From Flavobacterium anhuiense (GTDB lineage Bacteria > Bacteroidota > Bacteroidia > Flavobacteriales > Flavobacteriaceae), in assembly GCF_004151235.1 (NCBI RefSeq), contig NZ_JUIV01000006.1, forward strand, positions 175,335 to 239,334: a DNA stretch of 64,000 bases, in the 5' to 3' direction. The notes beneath the pieces were generated by a model. It did no database searches. It was given only the letters and a program-made list of their open reading frames with translations, and was not told the origin of the DNA. This document shows, one piece after another, positions 15,168 through 24,273 of this stretch (positions are counted from its first letter, which is position 1; every line of letters begins with the position of its first letter). The translations under genes and the position numbers were made by a program.

Positions 15168-18100
15168 TCAATTGCCCATTTTGAGCCTTGGAATATTGAT
15201 TTCATGTTCCTGCGGATACGGCGCACGGTGGGTCATGCTCACATCTTCGCGTATTTTCTGCTGCGTCCTGTATTTCCAGTCGTTCTCATGCTCATAGCGG
15301 GGATCGGGTATAAAGGGCATCTTGGCCATCTTTGTGACCGTTATGGTCGGAAAATGGTAATCCACCTCAACACTGCCCAGCAGCAGGTAGCATCCGCCTC
15401 CCTGGAAAGGGTACGACGCCAGGCTGTCGGTAAAATGCGCAGTATCAAAAAGCTGCCCTTCAGCATCTATCCAGGTCCCGAAATACATGGCGCCCATCTT
15501 GGTGGGCACATGCTTGCGAGAGATCAGATAGGCCAGCATACGCACCTGTCTTTTATGATGGTCCAATAGGTCTTTTGCCATCACATTGCCCCTGAAAGGG
15601 GTCTGGAGCAGGTCAAAGGGGGAGCAGGAGACCGGAAAGCCCAGCAGCTCGATCTCATCAAAGGCATCTTCAAAAGCGGAGCGATCCAGCTGGGGAAGCA
15701 CAAATTCCTTAACAGGCTCCTGAAGCAGCATCGGGCTGCGGTTCTCGGGCTTGAAGTTCACCAGGATCAGACGGGCAATGACCAGCAGCTGGTTTTTTGT
15801 TTTTCCCGTGAAGCGGAATGCGCCGATGAAAATCAGGATCTGTATGGCTTCTATTCCAATGGGTATGCGGTTGATGAAATCCTCCAGCGACTTGTAAAGC
15901 CCGTTTCTTTCCCTTTCCTGCTGGATCAGAAGGGCTGTTTTGGATTCAAGGCTCTGCAGGTGCATGAAACCCAGATATACATCAGATCCGTATAAGGTGG
16001 TTTCAAATTCGCTTCTGTTCACACAGGGATTGTGCACTGCGGCTCCCGACATCTTCGCTTCATGCACATATACTTCGGTGCGGTAGAAGCCTCCCTGATT
16101 GTTGATCACCGCTACCATAAACTCGATGGGATAATGCACCTTCAGATACAGGCTCTGGTAGCTTTCAACGGCATAGGAGGCAGAGTGTGCCTTGCAGAAG
16201 GAATAGCCTGCAAAGGACTCGATCTGGCGGTAGATTTCCTGGCTCAGCGCCATGGGATGCCCCTGCGCCGCGCAGGATGCAAAGAAGTTGTCCTTTACCT
16301 TCTGCAGGGCGGCCTTTGAACGTCCTTTTCCCGACATGGCACGGCGCAGGATATCCCCGTCGGCAGCCGGAAGCCCGCCGTAATGCAGGGCAATTTTGAT
16401 CACATCTTCCTGATAGACCATAATGCCGTAGGTTTCCCCGAGCTGCTCTTCGAATACCGGATGGAAATATTCAAACCTGTCGGGATGATTGTGCCTGAAG
16501 ATGTATTCCTTCATCATTCCCGACTGCGCCACTCCGGGACGGATGATGGAGGAGGCTGCCACAAGGGTTTTGTAGTTGTCGCATTTCAGGCGGCGAAGCA
16601 GCCCGCGCATGGCAGGGCTCTCGATATAAAAACAGCCTATGGTCTTTCCCATTGACAGATAGCTGTTGCAGCTTTTCTCATCCTTTGAAATCGTGGTGTC
16701 ACGTATATTGAGCCGTATTCCCTGGTTTTTCTCAATCAGCCTAACGCTGTCGTCAATATGTCCGATTCCGCGCTGGCTCAGGATATCAAACTTTTCAAGC
16801 CCGATATCTTCCGCCGTATGCATATCAAAAAGCACTATAGGAAAGCCCTTGGGAGGCATCTCCAGCACGGAATAATTGGTGATGGGCTCCTCGGAAATCA
16901 GGATGCCACATGAATGCATGCTTCTCTGGTTGGGGTATTTCTCCAGCATCATGCCGTACTGCTGCACTTCGCGGACCACTTCATTGGCGGGATGCAGGGT
17001 CATCGGGTTTTTGGCCAGCGCATCCAGTTCTTCCTTTGGAAGCCCGAAAACCTTGCCGACCTCACGGAATATGGAGCGGTATTTGAATTCCACATTGGTG
17101 CCGCAGAAAGCCACATGCTCATAGCCATAGCGGGAAAAGATATATTCAAGGATCACGTCGCGTTCCTTCCAGCTCCAGTCGATATCAAAATCCGGAGGGC
17201 TTTTGCGGTTCAGGTTCAGAAAACGCTCAAAGTACAGATCCAGCTCCAGAGGACAGATATCGGTGATGCCAAGGCAGTAGGCGATGATGCTGTTGGCGCC
17301 GCTTCCGCGTCCTATATGCAGAAACCCCTGGGAATTGCTGAAACGGATGATATCCCATGTGATGAGGAAATAGCCACTGAATTCCAGCTGGTCAATTACC
17401 TTTAGCTCCCGGAACATCCTTGATTTAGCCTCTGCATTGTTTTTTCCATAGCGCCATTCCAGCCCCTGCTGGGCAAGGGTGGTCAGAAGCTGCAAGTCGT
17501 CCTTTTTATTGTTTGTATAGTATTTCTTGTTTTTAGGCGTTTTGAAATCAAACTCAAAATTGCACTGTTCAATAATCATTTCCGTATTGGAAATGATCTG
17601 CGGATAGTCTTCATAACATTTTAGGATCCTCTCCATATCCACCATAACCTCTGTCTGCCTGCAGTGATCTGATGCAGAAAGGCGTGAAAGAATTACGTTC
17701 AGGTCAACAGCCCGCAGTATCTTATGCAGTTTGAATTCCGTTTTGGTTCGGAAGGTAACAGGCTGGAGCACTACCATTTTATCTATTTTGGTCTTCCAGC
17801 CGCCCAGCACCAATGTCGGGCGCTGTTCGGGACGCAGGCCGATGAATTCATGTTCCTTTAGAACGGGGGGCACATTCTCCAAAGGATAGATCACAAAAAC
17901 ATTTTCAAAGTCGGGAGCAGACAAAGGAAGCGGGGTATTCTCAAAATTATGGCGGGTCAGAAAACGGTTCATCTCGGCAAGTCCCGCCGCATTTTTTGCC
18001 AGCCCGATATAGCGCAGCTTATGTCCTGAGCGGAATTCCATTCCGACAACTGGCTTGATGCCCGCAGCCTGGCATCCCTTTATGAAATCATAGATTCCTG

Positions 18101-18224
18101 TAACCGTATTGATATCAGTGAGTGCCATAGCCCTCACACCTAAGTCTGCTGCCTTGGATATCAGGTCCTCAAGCGGTATGGTGCCATAACGCAGGGAGTG
18201 GAAGGAATGGCAGTTGAGATACAT
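15168..18224 (-). CDS. DnaE-type DNA polymerase III alpha subunit (accessory copy)
   Basis: A 1018-residue C-family polymerase. The N-terminal PHP domain begins MYLNCHSFHSLRYGTIPLED, with altered His spacing from replicative DnaE. The palm shows GRGSGANS (305-312) and the catalytic PDFDID (344-349); later FAGYSFCKAHSASYAVESY is the conserved fingers segment and the C-terminus has an HhH-like GIEAIQILIFIGAF. The length is shorter than a replicative DnaE (about 1150 or more) and close to the accessory, error-prone DnaE group. It starts 3 bases after dinB. An accessory DnaE beside a Y-family polymerase resembles the ImuB-DnaE2 mutasome idea, although this Y-family protein keeps its catalytic residues, unlike ImuB. 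Confidence 0.88.
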   Translation of the reverse strand: MYLNCHSFHSLRYGTIPLEDLISKAADLGVRAMALTDINTVTGIYDFIKGCQAAGIKPVVGMEFRSGHKLRYIGLAKNAAGLAEMNRFLTRHNFENTPLPLSAPDFENVFVIYPLENVPPVLKEHEFIGLRPEQRPTLVLGGWKTKIDKMVVLQPVTFRTKTEFKLHKILRAVDLNVILSRLSASDHCRQTEVMVDMERILKCYEDYPQIISNTEMIIEQCNFEFDFKTPKNKKYYTNNKKDDLQLLTTLAQQGLEWRYGKNNAEAKSRMFRELKVIDQLEFSGYFLITWDIIRFSNSQGFLHIGRGSGANSIIAYCLGITDICPLELDLYFERFLNLNRKSPPDFDIDWSWKERDVILEYIFSRYGYEHVAFCGTNVEFKYRSIFREVGKVFGLPKEELDALAKNPMTLHPANEVVREVQQYGMMLEKYPNQRSMHSCGILISEEPITNYSVLEMPPKGFPIVLFDMHTAEDIGLEKFDILSQRGIGHIDDSVRLIEKNQGIRLNIRDTTISKDEKSCNSYLSMGKTIGCFYIESPAMRGLLRRLKCDNYKTLVAASSIIRPGVAQSGMMKEYIFRHNHPDRFEYFHPVFEEQLGETYGIMVYQEDVIKIALHYGGLPAADGDILRRAMSGKGRSKAALQKVKDNFFASCAAQGHPMALSQEIYRQIESFAGYSFCKAHSASYAVESYQSLYLKVHYPIEFMVAVINNQGGFYRTEVYVHEAKMSGAAVHNPCVNRSEFETTLYGSDVYLGFMHLQSLESKTALLIQQERERNGLYKSLEDFINRIPIGIEAIQILIFIGAFRFTGKTKNQLLVIARLILVNFKPENRSPMLLQEPVKEFVLPQLDRSAFEDAFDEIELLGFPVSCSPFDLLQTPFRGNVMAKDLLDHHKRQVRMLAYLISRKHVPTKMGAMYFGTWIDAEGQLFDTAHFTDSLASYPFQGGGCYLLLGSVEVDYHFPTITVTKMAKMPFIPDPRYEHENDWKYRTQQKIREDVSMTHRAPYPQEHEINIPRLKMGN

Positions 18225-18227
18225 GAT

Positions 18228-19421
18228 TTATTTTTTGCGTTTTAGAATTTCGTCTTTGGTATTGGGCTTAAATGAAGCCCCGGCGCACCGCATCACCGCA
18301 TCAAAACCGTAACGGTTTTTCATCCGGTCCATGGCCTGGTAGAGCGCCAGCATTTCTTCGGTATCATTGAAGAGGTCAATCTGGTAGGTTCCGCGCACCA
18401 GTCCGCTGAAACGCACGCCGATAAGGCGCAGGCGCATACGGCGCTGGTAGAGCTTGTCAAAAAGATCCATTGCGGTCTGGGTCAATATGTGGTCAGCCGA
18501 GGTATACTGGACCCTACACTGCCTCGTTTCGGTATCAAAATTGGCATACCTGATCTTGACCGTTACAGTCGAGGTCAGCCACTGCTCGGAGCGCAGCTGA
18601 TAGGAAAGCTTCTCGACCATCCCCAGGATAACCCTTCCCAGTTTATCGATATCAATTGTATCCTGGGAGAAAGTATGTTCGGTGGAAATAGACTTTCTCT
18701 CCGTGTAGGGCTCAACGGGATTATTGTCAATGCCGTTTGCTTTCTTCCAGAGTTCGATTCCGTTCTGTCCGATCATGCGCTGCAGAGCCTCGGCGGGCAT
18801 TTCCGATAGGGTTTTGATGGTGCGTATCCCGATGCGGGAGAGCAGCTGGAAGGTCTTGTCGCCCACCATCGGTATTTTGCGCACCGAGAGCGGGTTTAGA
18901 AATGACTGCACTAAATGTTCGGGGATCTCCAAGTTTTGCTTCTGCTTTCCTTCACCGGTTCCAATCTTGGATACCGTTTTATTGATTGAAAGGGCAAAGG
19001 TGAGGGGCAGTCCCGTTTCCTTTGTGATGCGGCGGGCCAGCTCATCGGTCCATTTGTAGCTGCCGTAGAATTTGTCCATTCCGGTAATGTCCAGATAAAA
19101 TTCGTCGATAGATGCTTTCTCCACCACAGGGGCTTTTTCCTGAATGATTTCGGTCACATCATGTGAAAGCCTTGAATAGAGTTCCATATCGCCTTTCATG
19201 ACTTTGGCCTGCGGGCACAGCCTGAGCGCCATCTGGATCGGCATGGCCGAGCGCACCCCGAAACGCCGCGCCTCATAGGAGCAGGAAGCCACAACACCCC
19301 TTTCGCCCCCGCCGATAATTAGCGGAATGCCGTTAAGCTCAGAATTGGTAAGCCTTTCGCAGGATACGAAAAAGGTGTTCATGTCAATGTGTACAATAGC
19401 CCGGTTCATAATCTTGATCAT
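18228..19421 (-). CDS. dinB: Y-family DNA polymerase IV-like protein
   Basis: A translesion polymerase of 397 residues. It has the first catalytic aspartate in AIVHIDMNTFFVSCE (D13), YEARRFGVRSAMP, and the second catalytic pair in KASIDEFYLDITG (D106, E107), so it should be active. Thumb motif TFALSINKTVSKIGTGEGK and the helix-hairpin-helix region IPMVGDKTFQLLSRIGIRTI follow, then the little-finger domain (RKSISTEHTFSQDTIDIDKL). An alternative start four codons in (19409) is equally possible. No beta-clamp motif is obvious at the end. It heads the leftward unit dinB-dnaE-alkB and is likely damage-inducible; an imperfect dyad lies just upstream. Confidence 0.9.
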   Translation of the reverse strand: MIKIMNRAIVHIDMNTFFVSCERLTNSELNGIPLIIGGGERGVVASCSYEARRFGVRSAMPIQMALRLCPQAKVMKGDMELYSRLSHDVTEIIQEKAPVVEKASIDEFYLDITGMDKFYGSYKWTDELARRITKETGLPLTFALSINKTVSKIGTGEGKQKQNLEIPEHLVQSFLNPLSVRKIPMVGDKTFQLLSRIGIRTIKTLSEMPAEALQRMIGQNGIELWKKANGIDNNPVEPYTERKSISTEHTFSQDTIDIDKLGRVILGMVEKLSYQLRSEQWLTSTVTVKIRYANFDTETRQCRVQYTSADHILTQTAMDLFDKLYQRRMRLRLIGVRFSGLVRGTYQIDLFNDTEEMLALYQAMDRMKNRYGFDAVMRCAGASFKPNTKDEILKRKK

Positions 19422-19840
19422 TTTATACTTGTCAAAATTAGTACAGGTAGCAACAATTTTTAAAAATTAAATGTTCTAAATAATAACAAAATTCAAAAAT
19501 CCTTATTTTTCAGGGCATCCAAAAAACAGCTTTTTGATGCATAAGTGGCTTTATTCAGAATTTTCAGAAGAGAGGATAATCAAAGAAAAGCTTGTGCTTA
19601 TTTGAAGATTATTGTGTGCTGTTTTTGTTTTTTATTCAATGGAATCGGCAGATCGTTTGAAAAAGCTCAATTATTGCGCCTGCTATGGTATTTATTTGAG
19701 TAAAATTCGTACATTTACAAGCTATCAACCGCTCCACGGATATAATTCAACCGTTTATCGATTTACAAAGACTTATATTTTTATATAGACTTTTGCAGAT
19801 TCTTAGACTCTTGTCTTCTGTACTGCAAAAAATATAGGCC
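19422..19840. other. intergenic region between divergent dinB and the response regulator
   Basis: Just upstream of dinB an imperfect dyad reads ACTTGT-N10-ACAGGT (19428-19449), which could be an operator. A hairpin GCATC(C)AAAAA-acagc-TTTTTGATGC lies at 19515-19540. Promoters for both neighbours must be here. I cannot match the dyad to a known LexA site. Confidence 0.35.
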
Positions 19841-20290
19841 ATGTCAAAACTCCACGATCCCCATAAAGTCATATTGATAGCTGACGACGATGAAGACGAC
19901 AGAATGCTGTTTTTGGATGCTGTCGAGGATTTGAATCTGCCTGCTGCCGTAAAGGCTGCCTGCGACGGGCAGGAACTGCTCAATACCCTTGAGAAGACCG
20001 CAGACCGCCTGCCTGATATGATCTTCCTGGATATCAATATGCCCATCAAAAATGGATTTGACTGCCTTGCGGAAATCCGCAGCAGGGAAGATGCCCTGAA
20101 AGAAGTCAAGATCATAATGCTCTCCACGAGCAAAAACGCTGACAATATCGAGCTCTGCCATAAACTCGGCACTGATTTGTACGCTGTGAAACCCAGCAGT
20201 TTTCAGGGGCTGAAGGACCTGCTCCAAAAAGTATTTGAGATTGACTGGAGCAGCATCCAAAAAAGCAGCAACAGATTCCTGCTTGCCTAA
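19841..20290 (+). CDS. single-domain response regulator (REC only)
   Basis: A 149-residue CheY-like receiver protein without an output domain. The acidic pocket is D15/D16 in ILIADDDEDD, the phospho-acceptor is D64 in MIFLDINMPIKNG, the conserved Ser/Thr is at 95-96 in IIMLSTSKNA, and the Lys is K117 in YAVKPSSF. It would accept phosphate from a histidine kinase, commonly a hybrid or PAS-containing kinase, and act by protein contact. REC-only proteins of this subtype (DDDEDD...NGFDCLAEIR) are frequent in Bacteroidota next to sensor kinases; no kinase is adjacent here, the nearest being the PAS protein at the left edge. Confidence 0.88.
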   Translation: MSKLHDPHKVILIADDDEDDRMLFLDAVEDLNLPAAVKAACDGQELLNTLEKTADRLPDMIFLDINMPIKNGFDCLAEIRSREDALKEVKIIMLSTSKNADNIELCHKLGTDLYAVKPSSFQGLKDLLQKVFEIDWSSIQKSSNRFLLA

Positions 20291-20588
20291 GCAGTACATC
20301 CGCATTATACTTAGGAAACAAAAAACTTTATCTTTCGGAAAATCACAGATCAATCTGAGAATCCATTGCATCCAAAGTTTAACCTATTTCCGTACTCTTT
20401 TTTGATTCAACCAACCGAAACAAAGAAAATAGAGAATTCAAACTTCTCATTAAATTCTGCGATCAGAAAATCATAAGCTCTCCTTAAATGAAATTCGAAT
20501 TATGATAAATGGAAAGGCAAACCTGTAAATGCTTCTCTGCCTTGCGTAATAATTTTGCGCTTATTCAAATAATTTAAAATATCATATT
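20291..20588. promoter_or_regulatory. noncoding region with a -7-like box before a microprotein gene
   Basis: No gene is visible. TAATTTTG at 20551-20558 fits TAnnTTTG and lies 31 bases before the ATG at 20589; no good TTG partner is seen. Confidence 0.35.
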
Positions 20589-20729
20589 ATGAAAACGCAC
20601 GAAAAGAAAAGAACAAGTGAAATAGAGAAAGCGCAGGATTCAGTAAAAAGAAAAAGCATGATCATCAATGCAATGGTTTTTTCAATACTTTCTTTTATAG
20701 CAGTCCTGCTGATTACACAAATCGTCTAA
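20589..20729 (+). CDS. 46-residue membrane microprotein
   Basis: A short frame beginning MKTHEKKRTSEIEKAQDSVK, highly basic and helical, followed by one transmembrane helix (INAMVFSILSFIAVLLITQI). The gene is preceded by a TAnnTTTG-like box. The basic N-terminus should stay in the cytoplasm. Small single-span proteins like this are often overlooked; function unknown. Confidence 0.5.
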   Translation: MKTHEKKRTSEIEKAQDSVKRKSMIINAMVFSILSFIAVLLITQIV

Positions 20730-20768
20730 AGCATTTAACTGACGCTCACAAAACTAAAAAAACAAACT

Positions 20769-20999
20769 TTATACTTCCGTCTTCTGTTCTTCCGGAGCAG
20801 TGCGCTTGATAAGGAGATAAAAATCTTTAAGATGCCACCAGGCGGGGCACATTTCCAAAGGGCCGTTAAAAGTCCTGATCCCTGTATAGCAGCTTTTCAA
20901 AAATAGCTGGGAATCGGTAATCTTTGCCCAAGGCTTCCAATCCACCTGTAAAGGAGGCGGCGTATTGTCAAAATATCGTTTAATTTCTTCGGGATTCAT
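20769..20999 (-). CDS. DUF6965-like small protein
   Basis: A 76-residue protein starting MNPEEIKRYFDNTPPPLQVD with the Trp-rich segments WKPWAKITDSQLFLKSCYTG and PLEMCPAWWHLKDFYLLIKR. This highly conserved-looking pattern agrees with the short DUF6965 family widespread in Bacteroidota mobile elements; the identification is from memory. No signal peptide or membrane segment. It stands alone at the border between the GC-richer left third and the AT-richer mobilization region. Function unknown. Confidence 0.65.
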   Translation of the reverse strand: MNPEEIKRYFDNTPPPLQVDWKPWAKITDSQLFLKSCYTGIRTFNGPLEMCPAWWHLKDFYLLIKRTAPEEQKTEV

Positions 21000-21175
21000 G
21001 ACGCAAAATTAGCCAAAAAGCAGAAGTCTGTCAAGATGTAGACCCTATTATGACTGTAATATCTTTAAAGTTTCAGCGACGATTTTCTACAGCAGACTGA
21101 GCGCCACAGAATTGCCGCCATTGAGATAAATGAACTTTTTGAAATTCCACGCAAGATAATTTAAAATGGAGTAAA

Positions 21176-23161
21176 TCATGTCTGAGTTTTTTGTTTTTTT
21201 ATTATCAGGTGGACTAGAGAGGGATTATGAAACATACGCTGAAGTTCTGAATCTATAAGTTCTGAGATGTCCTGTTTTACCTGAAGGTAATTACGCTCTA
21301 CCATTGTCCTGTTGATGGTTCTTACAGGAGTGATATCTTCAAAAGAATCCTGTTCTTTTTTAAGCGCTTCATGGTCATTTATGATATCGCAATGAAACGC
21401 TTTGAGATCTATCCTGCAGTCCGGATCATCTGCAACAATGCCCACAAATTCTCCAGAGCTTAATGTGGAAATGGTAGAAGCGGGAACTGCGGATTCCAGC
21501 TGTTTGGACCTGCTGATGGAAGTATCAGAGCTGTTGATGGAAAGGCTTTCACGATCCTGCATTATTTTGCCAAATCGCTCCGACAGCTGTTTTGCAGTAT
21601 CACCAGTGACCTGTCCGCTTATGATATTTCCTGTAATGTTCAGTATTACATCTGCCTGCTCTCGCCCGTAATCCTTACGCAGCTGGCTGAAGTCCTGAAT
21701 GCCCAGGCAAGTGCTTACTTTATTGCTCCTGGCGGTGGCAATAAGACTGTCCATATTATTGAGGTAAATAGTCGGGAATTCGTCGAAAACCAAACTGCTT
21801 TTCAATTTTCCTTTCTGGTTAACCTGTTTGATAAGCCTGCTGACAAACAAAGAAAGAACTGCTCCATAGGTCTGTACTTTCTGTGGATTGTTTCCCATAC
21901 ATACTATTTTAGGTTCCAAAGGATTATTGATATCCAATGTGAAATCATTTCCAGATAGCACATAATACAACTGGGCGGAGGAGAGCCTTGCCATTGAAAT
22001 TTTTGCAGAAGCTATTTGTCCTTCAAGCTGCTCCATCACATCATTGAGATAGGCGCTGACAAATGGATTGATGAGCACTTCAATTTCCTTTTCAGTACGC
22101 AGCAGGGTAAAAAGGCTGTCATAATCCGCCTGCATGAGTTCAATTACATGCGGGAGTGTACAGAATTCACCATCATTATATCTTCGCAGGTACCAGATAA
22201 CAGCACTAAGGAAATTAATGGGAGATTCCACAAAAAAATCACCCTGCTTTTTGATCCATTCCCTGTTCAGCCCCAAGAGAATGGTACGTGCTGATTCGGC
22301 GGCATCGGTGATATCGTTCATAGATTTCGGATCAAGGGGATTGCAGCGGTGCGAGCGGCTCAGATCATCAAAATTAATAATGTAGAATTTTGGCTCAATA
22401 TTATAAAGATGTTTGAATTTCTTCCAGGTATTCCATGCAATAATGGTTAGGTCATCAAACTTAAAATCATACACGAACATACTGAACTTTTTCCTGATAT
22501 GCTGGGTGATGATATGGCGGATTACAAAGTAGGATTTGCCAGAACCGGGCGTACCCGCAACCAGTATGCTTCTAAAAGGGTTTATTATATTAATCCAGCT
22601 TTTGCGAAGCTTGTTCTTCAGATAATATTGGGCAGGAAGATTGATGGAGTATTCATTTTCCAGCAGCCGTTCTTCCTGCGGGAAAGTCTCATTCTCCTTA
22701 TTAAAAATATCTTTGGAATTGAGCTTTCTCTGTATCAGACGTGATAGGAGCGTGCCGCCTGATAAGATCAGGAGAAATCCTGCTGAAGTGATAATGATAT
22801 ACCAGACAAAATCAGTAAATGCAATTAATATGAAGTAACTGCTAAAGTATAACAGCAAGCCTAAAGCAAGATAGTAAACTGCGCCTCTAAAGGTCAGCTT
22901 TTCATTTTTTCTGCCCTTTGCACCCAAAAGCGAAATGAAGAGAAAAATAAGGGAAAGCAGTTTTGAGGTATGAAAGCTGTCAAATAATCCAGTATGAAAC
23001 ACATTTCCCAGCAGTTTATCGCTGAAGGTAAATGCAAGGTTCCATTCTTTAAAAATGGCATATCCATAATAATAGAAGTGCAGGCCTAAAAGCACAATAG
23101 CTATTAGTCTTGTCATATCCAGAATCTTTCTCAGCGCCTGTTCATTTTCTCCCGTCTGCAT
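21176..23161 (-). CDS. mobC: MobC-type conjugative coupling protein (VirD4/TraG-like ATPase)
   Basis: The type IV coupling protein links the relaxase-DNA complex to the transfer channel at the inner membrane. The 661-residue protein begins with four predicted membrane helices (about residues 17-33, 66-80, 95-117 and 119-140), then Walker A in SILVAGTPGSGKSYFV (about 202-210) and Walker B in SSLVFDEFPTIYL. VSTCLGIQDFSQLRKDYG and NIISGQVTGDTAKQLSERFG are characteristic later motifs. It matches the MobC of Bacteroidetes conjugative transposons. Its upstream region (23191-23238) is nearly the same as that of mobA, suggesting joint regulation. It is separated from mobB by two cargo genes. Confidence 0.9.
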   Translation of the reverse strand: MQTGENEQALRKILDMTRLIAIVLLGLHFYYYGYAIFKEWNLAFTFSDKLLGNVFHTGLFDSFHTSKLLSLIFLFISLLGAKGRKNEKLTFRGAVYYLALGLLLYFSSYFILIAFTDFVWYIIITSAGFLLILSGGTLLSRLIQRKLNSKDIFNKENETFPQEERLLENEYSINLPAQYYLKNKLRKSWINIINPFRSILVAGTPGSGKSYFVIRHIITQHIRKKFSMFVYDFKFDDLTIIAWNTWKKFKHLYNIEPKFYIINFDDLSRSHRCNPLDPKSMNDITDAAESARTILLGLNREWIKKQGDFFVESPINFLSAVIWYLRRYNDGEFCTLPHVIELMQADYDSLFTLLRTEKEIEVLINPFVSAYLNDVMEQLEGQIASAKISMARLSSAQLYYVLSGNDFTLDINNPLEPKIVCMGNNPQKVQTYGAVLSLFVSRLIKQVNQKGKLKSSLVFDEFPTIYLNNMDSLIATARSNKVSTCLGIQDFSQLRKDYGREQADVILNITGNIISGQVTGDTAKQLSERFGKIMQDRESLSINSSDTSISRSKQLESAVPASTISTLSSGEFVGIVADDPDCRIDLKAFHCDIINDHEALKKEQDSFEDITPVRTINRTMVERNYLQVKQDISELIDSELQRMFHNPSLVHLIIKKQKTQT

Positions 23162-23190
23162 GTTTTGCTGATTTAGAATTATTTACAATC

Positions 23191-23238
23191 ACTAAATTAG
23201 AAAAGAGCTTTGGAGAATCCTAACCCCGTTAAATTTTG
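23191..23238 (-). promoter_or_regulatory. mobC promoter region shared with mobA
   Basis: Read on the minus strand, this block has CTTTTCTAATTTAGT, GGGG and AAATTT elements in the same order as the block at 27217-27264 upstream of mobA. TAATTTAG is close to the TAnnTTTG -7 box. It ends 30 bases before the mobC start. Confidence 0.5.
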
Positions 23239-23328
23239 CCTATAAAGGATTATTGAATTTCGCTGTTTTTTTAATGGGCAAAGCGATCTAAGAAAGATTT
23301 AGAACTGATTTTAGGATATGCAGATATT

Positions 23329-24222
23329 TTAATTTTTATCTGAATTCCCTGTGAACTTATCGATTTCAGGTGAAGTAGAAACAGTCTTTGCATTTCCCTT
23401 AACCATAGTCTCGGTAACGAAAATTAATTCTCCCTTTTTATTGGCAAAGTAATCGGAGTGAAGTACTCTAAAATGTCCCTGCCTAAAGTGAGGTATTTTT
23501 GATAGTGGTGAGTTTTGATTTTCTTTAATCTTTTCTGATGATTGAAAAGTAAAGTTTTTTGCCAACTTATTTTCGTTTCTTTGTAATAGGTTTTGTGGCA
23601 CTCCATCAGACACACAATCTGGGAAACACTTCATATAAGCAATCGTATTGATGGCAAAACGAAATACTTTTGCTTGAGTTAGAGAAATTGCATCATTTTT
23701 TTTATTGACATCTGCATAGAATCTATCCGACATACGACCGCCATTTTCTCCCAACGCAAAGTACAGCTCTACGCTGCCATCAGCTTCAATGCTTAAAGAA
23801 AAAGCATAACCATCAGCTTCATAAGGTAAGTGCAAAGCAAATTTATACACTACCGTCTCCCTTTTTTCATTTGAATATAAATGAAGAATTTCTCTTTTCT
23901 GCCCATTTTGGTAAAGGAACTTTTTAATGCCTTCTATATCCGATAATGGAGTTTTTTCAAGGAAGTCACGCAATTCCCTATCTAGAAAGAAAATATGTAA
24001 AAGTTCTCCCATGTAATCGTCCCTCCACAATTCCAGCCCTGATATTATGAGTCCTCTAGACTGCGGAGTTTCAGATATACCCAAAGGGGCATTTAAAATA
24101 TTTCGCCGAAGTACAGTAAATATCTGGTCATTGGTAAAATCAGGGGTGAATTTTTTTTGAGTCCCATAGTAATGATGCCAAAAATATTTTAATGGTTTGC
24201 TGTAGTAGATTTTTTTCCCCAT
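23329..24222 (-). CDS. unknown protein in an abortive-infection-like pair
   Basis: A 297-residue soluble protein, MGKKIYYSKPLKYFWHHYYG, with no signal peptide. The central part is rich in beta strands (YKFALHLPYEADGYAFSLSI, DGSVELYFALGENGG). The C-terminus contains HFRQGHFRVLHSDYFANKKG and VTETMVKGNAKTV, a pattern I associate with accessory proteins of phages and mobile elements but cannot name. It follows the Abi-C gene by 51 bases in the same direction, so the two are probably one transcript. The pair sits between mobB and mobC as cargo, and its base composition is more AT-rich than mobC. Confidence 0.6.
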   Translation of the reverse strand: MGKKIYYSKPLKYFWHHYYGTQKKFTPDFTNDQIFTVLRRNILNAPLGISETPQSRGLIISGLELWRDDYMGELLHIFFLDRELRDFLEKTPLSDIEGIKKFLYQNGQKREILHLYSNEKRETVVYKFALHLPYEADGYAFSLSIEADGSVELYFALGENGGRMSDRFYADVNKKNDAISLTQAKVFRFAINTIAYMKCFPDCVSDGVPQNLLQRNENKLAKNFTFQSSEKIKENQNSPLSKIPHFRQGHFRVLHSDYFANKKGELIFVTETMVKGNAKTVSTSPEIDKFTGNSDKN

Positions 24223-24273
24223 ATCAATTTACTTAGTTTAGTAATTAGAAATATTTAGCTGGCAAATGTGATG

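Noticed and set aside
19428..19449. LexA box upstream of dinB
   Set aside because: Only an imperfect ACTTGT-N10-ACAGGT dyad is present; I could not match it to a known LexA motif, so it is mentioned only as a possible operator.
19844..20371. A 175-codon frame on the minus strand over the response regulator
   Set aside because: The receiver-domain residues on the plus strand are convincing, so this is a shadow.
21030..21165. A 30-codon fragment reading SDDFLQQTERHRIAAIEINE near 21080-21160
   Set aside because: Stop codon directly upstream, no start, and too short to assign; may be a worn remnant but not supportable.
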